Source of the DNA: JBOGJI01 sp050747865
GTDB taxonomy: Bacteria; Acidobacteriota; Thermoanaerobaculia; Multivoradales; JAHEKO01
Length of the DNA: 19,333 nucleotides
Assembly (NCBI GenBank): GCA_050747865.1
Contig: JBOGJI010000310.1
Location: 1 to 19,333, forward strand
Direction of reading: 5' to 3'
Under the pieces are notes generated by a model, which saw nothing but the letters and a program-made list of their open reading frames with translations, was not told the DNA's origin and did no database searches. Position numbers and translations under genes: made by a program. Below are positions 1 to 7,502 of this stretch, one piece after another. How positions within the stretch are numbered: position 1 is the first letter of the stretch; every line of letters starts with the position of its first letter.

Positions 1-62
1 CGGGTTCCGCGGTGCGCGCTAGTCGTTCTTGGCCCTTTGGCCCCTTTGCACGTTGGCCTGCG

Positions 63-99
63 GGCGAGCGGAGCGGGCTTGTAGCCCGCACCGCTCGCC
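63..99. repeat. Strong GC-rich hairpin
   Basis: Outer arms GGCGAGCGG (63-71) and CCGCTCGCC (91-99) and inner arms GCGGGCT (73-79) and AGCCCGC (83-89) pair around a TGT loop, with one A/A mismatch. No T-run follows on either strand, so it is not a textbook terminator. It lies about 100 bp beyond the stop of the truncated heme-type gene on the minus strand. It could end that transcript or be a dispersed REP-like repeat. The rest of 1-196 shows no convincing gene. Confidence 0.6.
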
Positions 100-196
100 T
101 GGCGGCCTCGATCCGAGCTGCAGTGAGGCGACACGGTGTCGAAGCCCGCCAGAACTGCTCCCGTTGCCTCACAGGCTCTTGACGGATCTGCAGCGC

Positions 197-565
197 TCAG
201 GGCCGGCGCTCCCCGTCGAGAGGATCGATGCCGCGCTCGGAGACCTTGCCCACGTACTGCGACGGCCGGGTCACGCCCCACAGCGTCGCCACCGGCTCGG
301 CGTGCCGTCGCAGCGCGCGGAGCAGCCAGTCGACTTCCTCGATCCGTGTCGGAACTTCGGATCCCTCCGTGTACGGCGCCGCCGTCCACACCAGCAGATC
401 GACGTCCGCGCGGGTCGGAAAGACCCGGTAGAGCTCGGCCCGTTGGGAGCCGGTGAGCGCCGGCGCGATCCGCCGCCAGGCCTCCTGGCGCTCCACCGCC
501 TCCATCTCCCACCACCTGCTGCGGAAGCGGAACGCCGCGAAGTGATTGAACGTTTGGGGGATCAT
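197..565 (-). pseudogene. Truncated chlorite dismutase/HemQ-like protein
   Basis: This 122-residue frame starts MIPQTFNHFAAFRF and contains ADVDLLVWTAAP and, near its end, LWGVTRPSQYVGK followed by IDPLDGERRP. These match the first half of the chlorite dismutase/coproheme decarboxylase-like family, whose members are usually about 230-250 residues in two ferredoxin-like halves. After ERRP, where the family normally runs on into the second half, a TGA stops the frame. The other two frames below 197 show no continuation. The ATG at 565 fits the usual beginning of the domain. The frame stays open upstream but without family-like sequence. There is no clear ribosome site. Family proteins bind heme or coproheme, with most ligands in the missing half, so this piece is probably inactive or structural only. 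Its neighbours are a VapBC-type pair and, further upstream, an AhbD/NirJ-like radical SAM gene, which would fit an old heme-related cluster. Family assignment is fairly sure; whether it is expressed is unknown. Confidence 0.6.
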
Positions 566-668
566 GGCAGGGCCGCCGGATCGTAGCACCCGGCATACCT
601 TGTCGAGCGCATCGACATCGGGACGCCGCCATTTCGCGCGAATGTGTGCGCGAACGTAGCGTTCTCCG

Positions 669-1085
669 TCAGGGTGTCTGCAGCTCGACGGATGAGAAGT
701 AGGTCTTGAATCGTCCGGGATCAGCCGTCGCCAAGGGCCAGCCCATGATCTCGGCATGGGCCCCGATGAAGAAGTCGGGGAGGGGAAGTCGAGGGGACTC
801 CTCCCCCGACTCCGCTGCCCGCCGCTGGCGGTAGGCCAGATATGCCTTGGCGCAGACCGGTGCCGCCGCGGTCGGCAGGTCCAGAATCTCGACACCCCAG
901 CTTCGGATACGATCCGCCGCGGTATCCGGATCCAGGTCTCCGACACACACTTCCGCCAGGACCACGGTGTTGATGACCGCCCCTCCACCCGCGACCGCAT
1001 CCGCGAGAGTCTCCCGAGCCCAGTGCCAGTACCGGGACCCGCGATCGGCGGCATAGATCAGGACATTCGTGTCGAGGAAGATCAC
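669..1085 (-). CDS. vapC: PIN-domain toxin, VapC type
   Basis: The 138-residue product starts MIFLDTNVLIYAAD, the standard opening of a PIN ribonuclease. The four acidic positions are visible: Asp in FLDTN, Glu in VVLAEV, Asp in LPDFFIGAHA, and Asp in ATADPGRFKTYF. VapC toxins of this kind cleave RNA (tRNA or rRNA) with bound Mg2+ when released from their antitoxin. The start is the GTG at 1085. It overlaps the stop of the upstream antitoxin-like gene by 4 bp (GTGA), which means translational coupling. The longer open frame upstream to 1163 only reads through the antitoxin gene and is rejected. The length is normal for the family. The target RNA cannot be told from sequence. Confidence 0.88.
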   Translation of the reverse strand: MIFLDTNVLIYAADRGSRYWHWARETLADAVAGGGAVINTVVLAEVCVGDLDPDTAADRIRSWGVEILDLPTAAAPVCAKAYLAYRQRRAAESGEESPRLPLPDFFIGAHAEIMGWPLATADPGRFKTYFSSVELQTP

Positions 1086-1312
1086 GGCTGCCGAGTGAGT
1101 CGCGCGAGCTCCTCCCAGCTCATTTCGAGCCGCAGCGGCCGCGCGTCGATCGCCTGCAGACACTCCTCGCGGTTCAGATCCCTCCTGGGTTCAGGTCGCT
1201 CGAGCCGCACCAGGAGATAGCGCCCCCCTCCCTGGTCCTCGACGTCGTAGACCTGCCCTGGCTGGGCTCCCGGAAGCACCACACGCTTCTTGCCGTCCGT
1301 CTTGACCGTCAT
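1082..1312 (-). CDS. vapB: AbrB/MazE-like antitoxin (VapB type)
   Basis: The 76-residue protein MTVKTDGKKRVVLPG...VYDVEDQGGGRYLLVRLERP has the swapped-hairpin AbrB/SpoVT pattern: a K/R-rich strand, then VVLPGAQPGQVYDVED. The acidic tail ending SWEELARLTRQP is of the type that covers the PIN active site. Such antitoxins bind the toxin and also their own promoter as a repressor. It lies directly before the PIN gene with a 4-bp overlap, as expected for a toxin-antitoxin pair. The start is the ATG at 1312, 83 bp below the radical SAM stop. TA autoregulation is typical of the family, but I see no clear operator. Confidence 0.8.
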   Translation of the reverse strand: MTVKTDGKKRVVLPGAQPGQVYDVEDQGGGRYLLVRLERPEPRRDLNREECLQAIDARPLRLEMSWEELARLTRQP

Positions 1313-1395
1313 GGTGGGATAATCCCACCCCTCACCGATGGCGTCAAGAGGCTGTGGAAAGCGAGGCTGGCGGTCTCCGGAGGCGAAGTGCAGGT

Positions 1396-2757
1396 TCACT
1401 CGGGGCGGGCGAAGAAGGGGAGGCGCTTGGAGAAGTCGACCGGGAGCTCGGCGCGGATGCGGTCGAGCAGCTCCGGCGTGACCTGGTCGAGACCGCGGTC
1501 GGCGGCCCAGCGCTCGACGCGCTGGCCGACGACGCCGCGGACGAACGAGGGGATGCGCTCGAGACGGGCGCGCGCCGCGTCGCTCCACGGCAGGGCGGGT
1601 CGGAACCGCTGGCCGTAGGTCGGGCGCTGGGGAAGCTCGAAGAGCGGCCTGGCCTCGCTGTCGGGGGGCTCGTAGGCGCAGGAGTCGTCGGCGGCCAGCA
1701 CCTGCCCGCTTCGCGCCCAGGCGCGGGCGCGGCAGCCGCCGCAGGCGGCGCGGTACTCGCAGCGGCCGCACTTGCCGCCCAGCTCGCCGCCGCGCAGGTC
1801 GGCGAACAGCGGCGCCTCCCGCCAAATCTCGCCGAAGCTCTGTCGCCGCAGGTCCCCCGCGGCCACCGGCATGTAAGGGCAAGGCGTGAGCATCCCTTCC
1901 GGCGTGATGCGGCAGTACTGGATGCCGCAGGGGCAACGCGTGGCGTAGTGGGCGAGCGTCGAGCCGCCCTCGTGCGCGAGCGCGTGGCGCATGATCTGCG
2001 GTTGACACTTCGAGCGCACCAGCATCCGGCCGCGGAAGCGCTCGGCGAGCGCCACCAGCTCGGCGAGCACGGTGTCGTTCTCCGCCGGCGCGAGGGAGCG
2101 CATGCCTTCCCCGCGCCCGGTCTCGACCAGGAAGTAGAGGTTGAAGCAGACCGCGCCCTTCTCGGCTGCCCACTCCGCCACGCGGGTCACCTCGTGGCGG
2201 TTGCCGGGCGTCAGCGTCGTCTGGATGACGAAGTCGAGGCGCGCCTGGCGCAGCCGCTCGACGGCGGCCAGGGTGTCCTCGAGAGCGTTGTCCCCGTGGC
2301 GGAAGCGGTCGTGGTAGCGGGCGTCGAGGGAATCGACCGACAGCGCCACGCCGGTGACGCCGGCCTCCTGGAGCGAGGCGATTCGCTCGGCGGTGAGTCG
2401 GGTGCCGTTGGTGCCCACCACCACGGTGGCGCCGGCGCCGGTGGCGAAGCGCGCGAGATCCTCGAGGTCGTCGCGCAGCAGCGGCTCGCCTCCCGACAGG
2501 ATGAACAGCGGCGCCGGGTTGAGCTCGAAGATCTCGCCGGCGATCCGACGGCACTCCTCCAGCGTCAGCTCATCGCCGTCGCCGTGCCAGGGGCCGGCGG
2601 CGATGTAGCAGTGGGCGCAGGCGAGATTGCAGCGCCGGGTGAGATTCCAGGCGACAACGTGCGGCACCGCCTCGGGGCTGGCGGCGGCGCGCCCGGGATC
2701 GGTCGCCGCCACGGCTGCGGATCGATGCGGCAGGGTGGGAGCGTTGGAGGCAGGCAT
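1396..2757 (-). CDS. Radical SAM/SPASM protein with PCP_red tail, AhbD/NirJ-like
   Basis: The 453-residue protein has the radical SAM cluster motif CNLACAHC (Cys43, 47, 50), which binds a 4Fe-4S cluster and S-adenosylmethionine. GGEPLL and TNGTRL follow. The C-terminal SPASM-like region carries many cysteines (CPCGIQYC, TPCPYMP, GGKCGRCEYRAACGGC, DDSCAYEP) for an auxiliary cluster. The last 65 residues (from about 389, PWSDAARARLERIPSFVRG) match the PCP_red domain found on some heme-pathway and related radical SAM enzymes. The SPASM part resembles AhbD (oxidative decarboxylation of iron-coproporphyrin III to heme) and NirJ (heme d1). A relative is the maturase set used with tungsten/molybdenum oxidoreductases. 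The ATG start at 2757 lies 15 bp after the mobA stop, so the two are probably cotranscribed. The mobA link favours a metal-cofactor role; the HemQ-like fragment nearby favours heme. The substrate is open. Confidence 0.85.
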   Translation of the reverse strand: MPASNAPTLPHRSAAVAATDPGRAAASPEAVPHVVAWNLTRRCNLACAHCYIAAGPWHGDGDELTLEECRRIAGEIFELNPAPLFILSGGEPLLRDDLEDLARFATGAGATVVVGTNGTRLTAERIASLQEAGVTGVALSVDSLDARYHDRFRHGDNALEDTLAAVERLRQARLDFVIQTTLTPGNRHEVTRVAEWAAEKGAVCFNLYFLVETGRGEGMRSLAPAENDTVLAELVALAERFRGRMLVRSKCQPQIMRHALAHEGGSTLAHYATRCPCGIQYCRITPEGMLTPCPYMPVAAGDLRRQSFGEIWREAPLFADLRGGELGGKCGRCEYRAACGGCRARAWARSGQVLAADDSCAYEPPDSEARPLFELPQRPTYGQRFRPALPWSDAARARLERIPSFVRGVVGQRVERWAADRGLDQVTPELLDRIRAELPVDFSKRLPFFARPE

Positions 2758-2772
2758 CCGGCGAAACCTATC

Positions 2773-3351
2773 CTAGAGGGCTTCCACGTCCTGCGGCGTG
2801 TTGACATTGGCGAACAGGATTCCCGGATCCCCCAGGGCTTCGAGCGCGGCTCCTTCCAGCGCCACCGCCCGCAGCTCCGGAGCGTCGAAGACACCGTGCA
2901 GGTCGAGCTGGTCAACCGCCACCCTCCTGGCCAGCACATCCAGTGCCGGGCGCCTCCAGCGGGCGCACAGGGGCTCGATACCCCGCCTCCAGCGGGGAAC
3001 CAGGAGGTCGGCCTCCGGGGCCTCGTGCGCTAGCAGCTCCAGCAGGGGCACGGGCACGCGCGGCAAGTCGCAGGCGAGGACCAGCAGGGCCGTCGCCGGC
3101 CGGGCGAGCGCCGCGCCGAGCAGCCCCGCCGCTGGCCCCGTGCCCGGACCGTCCGCAATGCTCGGCACCAGATCTCCGAGCAGCTTGCGCCCGCCGTCGG
3201 CGAGCAGCACCTCCCCTGTCACTGCGGCGAGCTTGCGCGCCGCCCGCGCCACCAGCGTCTCCCCCTCCACCTCCAGCGTCGCCTTGTCCCGCCCCATCCG
3301 CCGCGACGCCCCCCCGGCCAGCACGACTCCAACGAGATCAGGACTCCTCAC
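2773..3351 (-). CDS. mobA: Molybdenum cofactor guanylyltransferase MobA
   Basis: The 192-residue protein has the nucleotidyltransferase signature GVVLAGGASRRMGRDKATLEVEGE at its N terminus (GTP binding; LAGGxSxRMGxDK) and LVLACDLPRVP in the middle, where the Asp binds the catalytic metal. MobA attaches GMP to molybdopterin to make the guanine dinucleotide form of the cofactor in the cytoplasm. The length is normal. The start is taken as the GTG at 3351, which places LAGG about 11 residues in, as in the family. It is the first gene of the minus-strand group and lies 15 bp before the radical SAM gene. Only 22 bp separate its start from that of the divergent acyltransferase gene. Confidence 0.9.
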   Translation of the reverse strand: MRSPDLVGVVLAGGASRRMGRDKATLEVEGETLVARAARKLAAVTGEVLLADGGRKLLGDLVPSIADGPGTGPAAGLLGAALARPATALLVLACDLPRVPVPLLELLAHEAPEADLLVPRWRRGIEPLCARWRRPALDVLARRVAVDQLDLHGVFDAPELRAVALEGAALEALGDPGILFANVNTPQDVEAL

Positions 3352-3373
3352 TACCGTATGCTACGCCGCGCTC

Positions 3374-4828
3374 GTGGTCTTCTCCTCCCACCTCTTCGTC
3401 TACTTCTTCCTGCCGCTCGCCCTGCTGGGCTACTACCTGGCGCCGAGGAAGCTCCGCCACCTCGTCCTCACCCTCCTCTCCTACCTCTTCTACGGCTGGG
3501 CCAACCCCGCCTTCATGGGGTTGATGGCCTTCTCGACCGTGGTGGACTACGTCTGCGGCCTGGCGCTCGCCGGTGCGCGGCCGTGGGGCCGGGAGCCGAT
3601 CGCCACGCTCGATCCGGAAGCGCGGCGCACTCGCCGGCAACGGTTGGCGGTGACGATCTCGATCATCACGAATCTGTTGCTGCTCGGCTTCTTCAAGTAC
3701 TTCAACTTCGCCACCGACAGCTACAACACCCTGCTCGGCTGGATCGGCCTCGACTCGCTGGCGCTCGACTCGGTGCTGCGCGTCACCCTGCCGCTGGGCA
3801 TCAGCTTCTACACCTTCCAGTCGATGAGCTATTCGATCGACGTCTACCGCGGGCGCACCGCGGCGTTGCGGGACTTCGTCGACTTCGCCTGCTACGTCTC
3901 GATGTTCCCGCAGCTCGTGGCAGGGCCGATCATCCGCTTCAACGAGATCTCCGAGCAGCTCGCCCGCCGCACCCACTCCTGGGAGAAGTTCGCCCGCGGC
4001 ACCGCCTTCTTCGCCTGCGGCATGGCGAAGAAGGTGTTGCTCGCCAACCCCTGCGGCAAGGTGGCCGACACGGTCTTCGACGCCGGCTCGGCGCTGGCCC
4101 TGGACGCCTGGTACGGGGTGGCCGCCTACGCCTTCCAGATCTACTTCGACTTCTCCGGCTACTCCGACATGGCGATCGGCCTGGGCCTGATGCTCGGCTT
4201 CGTCTTCCCCAAGAACTTCGACTCGCCTTACCACGCCGCGTCGATCACCGAATTCTGGCGCCGCTGGCACATCTCGCTGTCGACCTGGCTGCGCGACTAT
4301 CTCTACCTGCCGCTCGGCGGCAACCGCAAGGGTCCGCACCGCACCTACGTCAACCTGTTCCTGGTGATGCTCCTCGGCGGCCTGTGGCACGGAGCGGCGT
4401 GGCAATTCTTCGTCTGGGGCGGCTTCCACGGCGTGCTGCTGGCGGTCGAGCGGCTGCGCGGCAAGCGGGCGCTCGTCCCCGGCCTGCCGCGGCGCCTGCG
4501 CGTGGCCTTCACCTTCCTCCTGGTGCTGATCTCCTGGGTCTTCTTCCGCGCCGACGGGCTCGCCGAGGCCCTCTCCTACCTCGCCGACATGGTCGGGCTG
4601 GGCACGGTCCAGGCGGGGGCGGGCCTGCTCGGCGGGCTCGTCTACCAGCCCTACTACCTGATCACCTTTGCGGCCGCTGCCGCCGTGACCTGGATGGCTC
4701 CGCAAACCTGGGACTTCACCCGGCGCCTGTCCGCCTGGAAGGCGCTCTGGTGCCTGCTGCTGCTCTGGGTCTCGCTCGTGGCGCTCACCACGCAGGCCTA
4801 CAATCCGTTCATCTATTTCATCTTCTGA
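3374..4828 (+). CDS. MBOAT O-acyltransferase, AlgI-like
   Basis: This 484-residue polytopic membrane protein begins MVFSSHLFVYFFLPLALLGYYL (GTG start at 3374, typical of AlgI/DltB-like proteins). It contains the family landmarks LPLGISFYTFQSMSYSIDVYRG, FPQLVAGPIIR, DFSGYSDMAIGLGLMLGF, FWRRWHISLSTWLRDYLYLPLGGN and GLWHGAAWQFFVWG. The presumed catalytic His is His339 in GLWHG; His299 lies in WHIS. AlgI-type proteins move acetyl groups across the inner membrane to a periplasmic transferase that acetylates an exported polysaccharide. The next gene starts inside its stop codon and encodes such a partner, so they form one unit. No other alginate or cellulose genes are in view, so the polymer is unknown. 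Sequence upstream of 3374 in this frame belongs to mobA on the other strand. Confidence 0.92.
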   Translation: MVFSSHLFVYFFLPLALLGYYLAPRKLRHLVLTLLSYLFYGWANPAFMGLMAFSTVVDYVCGLALAGARPWGREPIATLDPEARRTRRQRLAVTISIITNLLLLGFFKYFNFATDSYNTLLGWIGLDSLALDSVLRVTLPLGISFYTFQSMSYSIDVYRGRTAALRDFVDFACYVSMFPQLVAGPIIRFNEISEQLARRTHSWEKFARGTAFFACGMAKKVLLANPCGKVADTVFDAGSALALDAWYGVAAYAFQIYFDFSGYSDMAIGLGLMLGFVFPKNFDSPYHAASITEFWRRWHISLSTWLRDYLYLPLGGNRKGPHRTYVNLFLVMLLGGLWHGAAWQFFVWGGFHGVLLAVERLRGKRALVPGLPRRLRVAFTFLLVLISWVFFRADGLAEALSYLADMVGLGTVQAGAGLLGGLVYQPYYLITFAAAAAVTWMAPQTWDFTRRLSAWKALWCLLLLWVSLVALTTQAYNPFIYFIF

Positions 4829-6126
4829 TGGCCTACCGAGACCCCACCCTGCGCCACGAAGCCGCTCCCGAGGAGATCGGCCGCACCGGGATCTCGCGCG
4901 CCGGCGCGCTGGCGCTGAGCCTCGCCCTGCTCCTCACCATCGCCCTCGTCCCGGCGGTCGATCTGGCCTCCGACCGCGGCGTGCGCGACACCTTCGGCGG
5001 GCTGGCGGCCGCGGGCCAGTCGGCGCTCGGCCGTCTCGCCTCGGCGCCGATCTCCGCCAATCGCGAGCTGCTCGGCGCCATGCAGGCGTTCGAGGACGAT
5101 CTGGAGTCGCGCTCGCTGCTCCGCGATCGCCTGCTGCCGCCGGTGCAGCTCGCGCTCTCCCGCACGCTCGGGCTGGGCAACGAGCAGGCCTACCTGGGCC
5201 GCGACGGCTGGCTCTTCTACCGCGCCGATCTCGACCACGTGACCGCTCCGCCCTTCCTCGATCCGGCGGTCGTGGAACGGCGGCGTTTCGAGGGATCCCG
5301 GCCGGGCGACCCGCTGGAGCCCGATCCGCTGCCGGCCCTGGTCGCCTTCCACGACGAGCTCGCTGCGCGCGGCATCCACCTGCTGCTCGTGCCCGCGCCG
5401 CTCAAGCCGACGCTCGCCGCCGGGCGCTTCTCGCGCCGCTACGACGGGCACACGACGCCGCGAAACCCCTCCGAGCCGACGCTGATCGAGCGCCTGCAGC
5501 GGGTCGGGATCGCGGTGTTCGATCCGGTGCCGATCCTGGAAGCGGCCGGCGAGACGGCCGCGGAGCCTCCGTACCTGGTCGCCGACACCCACTGGCGGCC
5601 GGAGGCCATGGAGCGGGTGGCGGCGGAGCTTGCCGGCCGCATCGAGCGGCACGGACGCTTCGCCGAGGCGGCGCTCGCCGGCTATCGCGAGCGCGTCGCC
5701 ACCACCGAGGGCCTGGGGGACATCGCCGTGATGCTGAAGCTCCCCCGAGGCCGGGACGCGTTCGCCCGCCAGAGCGTGCAGATCCGCCCGGTGCTCACCT
5801 GGGAAGGGGGCCTGTGGCAGCCGGACCGCAGCGCCGAGGTGCTGTTGCTGGGCGACAGCTTCACCAACGTGTTCTCCGACCCCGGCCTCGGCTGGGGCGC
5901 CGGGGCGGGCCTCGCCGAGCGCCTCGCCTTCCACCTGCAGCGCCCGGTCGACCGTCTCGCCCGCAACGCCGGCGGCTCACACGTGACCCGGCGGCTGCTC
6001 GCCCAGGAGCTCGCCCGCGACCCCCGGCGCCTCGACCGCGTGAAGCTCGTCGTCTACCAGTTCGCCGCCCGCGAGCTCTCCCAGGGCGACTGGCCGGTGA
6101 TCCCCTTGTCGGCACCATCGTGGTGA
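4828..6126 (+). CDS. AlgJ/AlgX-like SGNH acetyltransferase
   Basis: The 432-residue protein has one N-terminal membrane segment (about residues 31-47, ALALSLALLLTIALVPA), then a periplasmic domain of the AlgX/AlgJ type. AYLGRDGWLFYRADL and LLLVPAPLKPTL mark the core. DTHW (Asp253, His255) and LLLGDSFTNVFSD with the nucleophile Ser344 form the expected Ser-His-Asp set of the SGNH fold. These enzymes take acetyl groups delivered by the AlgI-like membrane partner and pass them to hydroxyls of a polysaccharide. The ATG at 4828 shares its A with the TGA stop of the MBOAT gene, giving translational coupling. The open frame further upstream is a shadow of the MBOAT gene. A degenerate copy of residues about 319-350 is found at 7412-7502. 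Confidence 0.87.
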   Translation: MAYRDPTLRHEAAPEEIGRTGISRAGALALSLALLLTIALVPAVDLASDRGVRDTFGGLAAAGQSALGRLASAPISANRELLGAMQAFEDDLESRSLLRDRLLPPVQLALSRTLGLGNEQAYLGRDGWLFYRADLDHVTAPPFLDPAVVERRRFEGSRPGDPLEPDPLPALVAFHDELAARGIHLLLVPAPLKPTLAAGRFSRRYDGHTTPRNPSEPTLIERLQRVGIAVFDPVPILEAAGETAAEPPYLVADTHWRPEAMERVAAELAGRIERHGRFAEAALAGYRERVATTEGLGDIAVMLKLPRGRDAFARQSVQIRPVLTWEGGLWQPDRSAEVLLLGDSFTNVFSDPGLGWGAGAGLAERLAFHLQRPVDRLARNAGGSHVTRRLLAQELARDPRRLDRVKLVVYQFAARELSQGDWPVIPLSAPSW

Positions 6127-6165
6127 GAGGCGACCTCTCGCGGAGGATTGACGAGTCACGCCGTG

Positions 6166-6178
6166 AATGATTATCATT
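6166..6178. promoter_or_regulatory. Palindrome over the start codon, Fur-box-like
   Basis: AATGAT-T-ATCATT is a perfect 13-bp odd palindrome lying on the ATG (6167) of the ATPase gene, in AT-rich sequence that stands out from the GC-rich surroundings. It matches 12 of 13 bases of the core of the classical Fur box, and 14 of 19 bases of the full box when aligned by eye. A repressor bound here would block the gene. Chance is possible, since the ATG-Ile-Ile codons supply half the palindrome. Confidence 0.3.
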
Positions 6179-7411
6179 TACAGCGTGACCGCGAAGATCC
6201 TGCCCCGCCTGCTCACGGATTCGGTGACTCGCGTCGCCCGTGCGATGCCGGTCGTCGTCGTCACCGGCGCCCGCCAGACGGGGAAGAGCACGCTCGTGCG
6301 CCAGCTCCTGCCGGGTGGCCGGCCGTACTACTCCCTGGACGACCTGGATGTTCGGGAGCAGGCCGAGCGATCGCCGGACGACCTGGTCGAGCGCGCGGAG
6401 CGGCTCGTCCTCGACGAGGTCCAGCGCGTGCCCGATCTGCTGATGGCCGTCAAACGGGCCGTGGACGAGGGACGCCGCCCTGGCCGGTTCGTGGTCACGG
6501 GCTCGGCCAACCTCCTCCTCATGCGGCGTGTCTCGGAGTCCCTCGCCGGACGGGCGGCGTACCTGAACCTATGGCCGCTCACGCGGCGCGAGATGTCGGG
6601 GCTCGGGCGTGCCGGTGCCTGGCCGGAGCTGTTGGGTCAGCCGGTCGAGGAATGGACCGACCTTCTGGCCGCGCAGGACGCCCAGCCGGCCGACTGGCGC
6701 GAGGTGGCGCGGCGCGGCGGCTACCCCGTGCCGGCCGTCGAGCTCACCGACCCCGAGGACCGCGCGATCTGGTTCGACGGCTACATCCGCAGCTACCTGG
6801 AGCGCGATCTCCAGGACCTGTCGGCGATCGACAACCTGGTGGACTTCCGGCGCCTGATGGCCGCCACCTGCCTACGGCTCGGCCGGCTCCTGAATCAGAC
6901 CGAGCTGGGCCGCGACGTCCAGGTGCCCCAACCGACGGTCCGTCGCTGGCTGAACCTGCTCGCCACCTCCTATCAGCTCGTCCACCTCCCCGCCTACTCC
7001 GTGAACCGCACCAAGCGGCTGATCAAGACGCCGAAGGCCTACTGGTGCGACGCGGCGCTGGCTCTGCGGCTTGCCGGAACCGACCGGCCGGAAGGCGCAC
7101 ACCTGGAGAACCTCGTGCTCTCCGACCTGCTCGCCTGGCGGGACAGTTCCGTTGCCGACCGCCCGGAGATCTACTACTGGCGTACGGTGACCGGCGAGGA
7201 GGTCGATCTCGTAGTGGAGCGCGGGCCGGAGCTGCTGGGCATCGAGGTCAAGGCCACCTCCCGACCCCGCGCGGCCGACGCCGCGCACCTGCGCGCCTTC
7301 CGCGACGAGTACGGCGAGGCCGTGCGCGGCTGCCTCCTGCTCCACGCCGGAGAGCGCACGGAGTGGTTGGGCCCACGCATCCTCGCCGCACCGTGGTGGC
7401 GCGTCGTCTGA
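6167..7411 (+). CDS. AAA_14/DUF4143 family ATPase (copy 1)
   Basis: The 414-residue protein has Walker A GARQTGKS (residues 34-41), Walker B-like LVLDEVQRVP, the sensor TGSANLLLMRRVSESLAGR, and the DUF4143 C-terminal half. The latter ends in a nuclease-like pattern: IYYWRTVTGEEVDLVVERG then GIEVKATSRP (D...E-x-K). Proteins of this family are widespread, often patchy in distribution, and their cellular role is mostly unknown. An interior winged-helix-like stretch (QPTVRRWLNLLATSYQLVHL) suggests DNA binding. The ATG at 6167 is used; a GGAGG at 6142-6146 is too far away to serve it, and GTG codon 6 is an alternative. It separates the AlgX-like gene from a degenerate piece of the same family, so it looks like an insertion. 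It is a distant relative of the ATPase at 13982-15232. Confidence 0.85.
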   Translation: MIIIYSVTAKILPRLLTDSVTRVARAMPVVVVTGARQTGKSTLVRQLLPGGRPYYSLDDLDVREQAERSPDDLVERAERLVLDEVQRVPDLLMAVKRAVDEGRRPGRFVVTGSANLLLMRRVSESLAGRAAYLNLWPLTRREMSGLGRAGAWPELLGQPVEEWTDLLAAQDAQPADWREVARRGGYPVPAVELTDPEDRAIWFDGYIRSYLERDLQDLSAIDNLVDFRRLMAATCLRLGRLLNQTELGRDVQVPQPTVRRWLNLLATSYQLVHLPAYSVNRTKRLIKTPKAYWCDAALALRLAGTDRPEGAHLENLVLSDLLAWRDSSVADRPEIYYWRTVTGEEVDLVVERGPELLGIEVKATSRPRAADAAHLRAFRDEYGEAVRGCLLLHAGERTEWLGPRILAAPWWRVV

Positions 7412-7502
7412 GAATTCTGCCCATCACACTGCTCGCCTGGGAGAGAGGGCTGTGGCAGTCCGACCGCGGCGCCGAGGCTCGGCTGCTGGGCGATGGCTTC
7501 AC
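7412..7502 (+). pseudogene. Degenerate fragment of an AlgX-like acetyltransferase
   Basis: The stretch encodes LLAWERGLWQSDRGAEARLLGDGFTN, against VLTWEGGLWQPDRSAEVLLLGDSFTN in the intact gene (about 5791-5870). At the DNA level roughly four-fifths of about 76 aligned bases agree by eye. The nucleophile motif GDSF reads GDGF, so catalysis is lost. There is no start codon, and homology stops abruptly at about 7502, where transposase sequence on the other strand begins. It is a relic of a second or duplicated copy and begins within a few bases of the ATPase stop. Confidence 0.75.

Noticed and set aside
63..99. Left-edge hairpin as a third attC site
   Set aside because: It lacks GTTRRRY and RYYYAAC boxes and has a symmetric A/A mismatch, not extra bases on one arm.
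1354..3033. Long plus-strand open frame of 559 codons
   Set aside because: It lies opposite the radical SAM and mobA genes, has only low-complexity Arg/Ala/Gly-rich sequence and no family motif. It is a GC-rich shadow.
3338..4705. Minus-strand open frame of 455 codons opposite the MBOAT gene
   Set aside because: The MBOAT landmarks and catalytic His are on the plus strand. This frame is repetitive Glu/Arg/Gly text.
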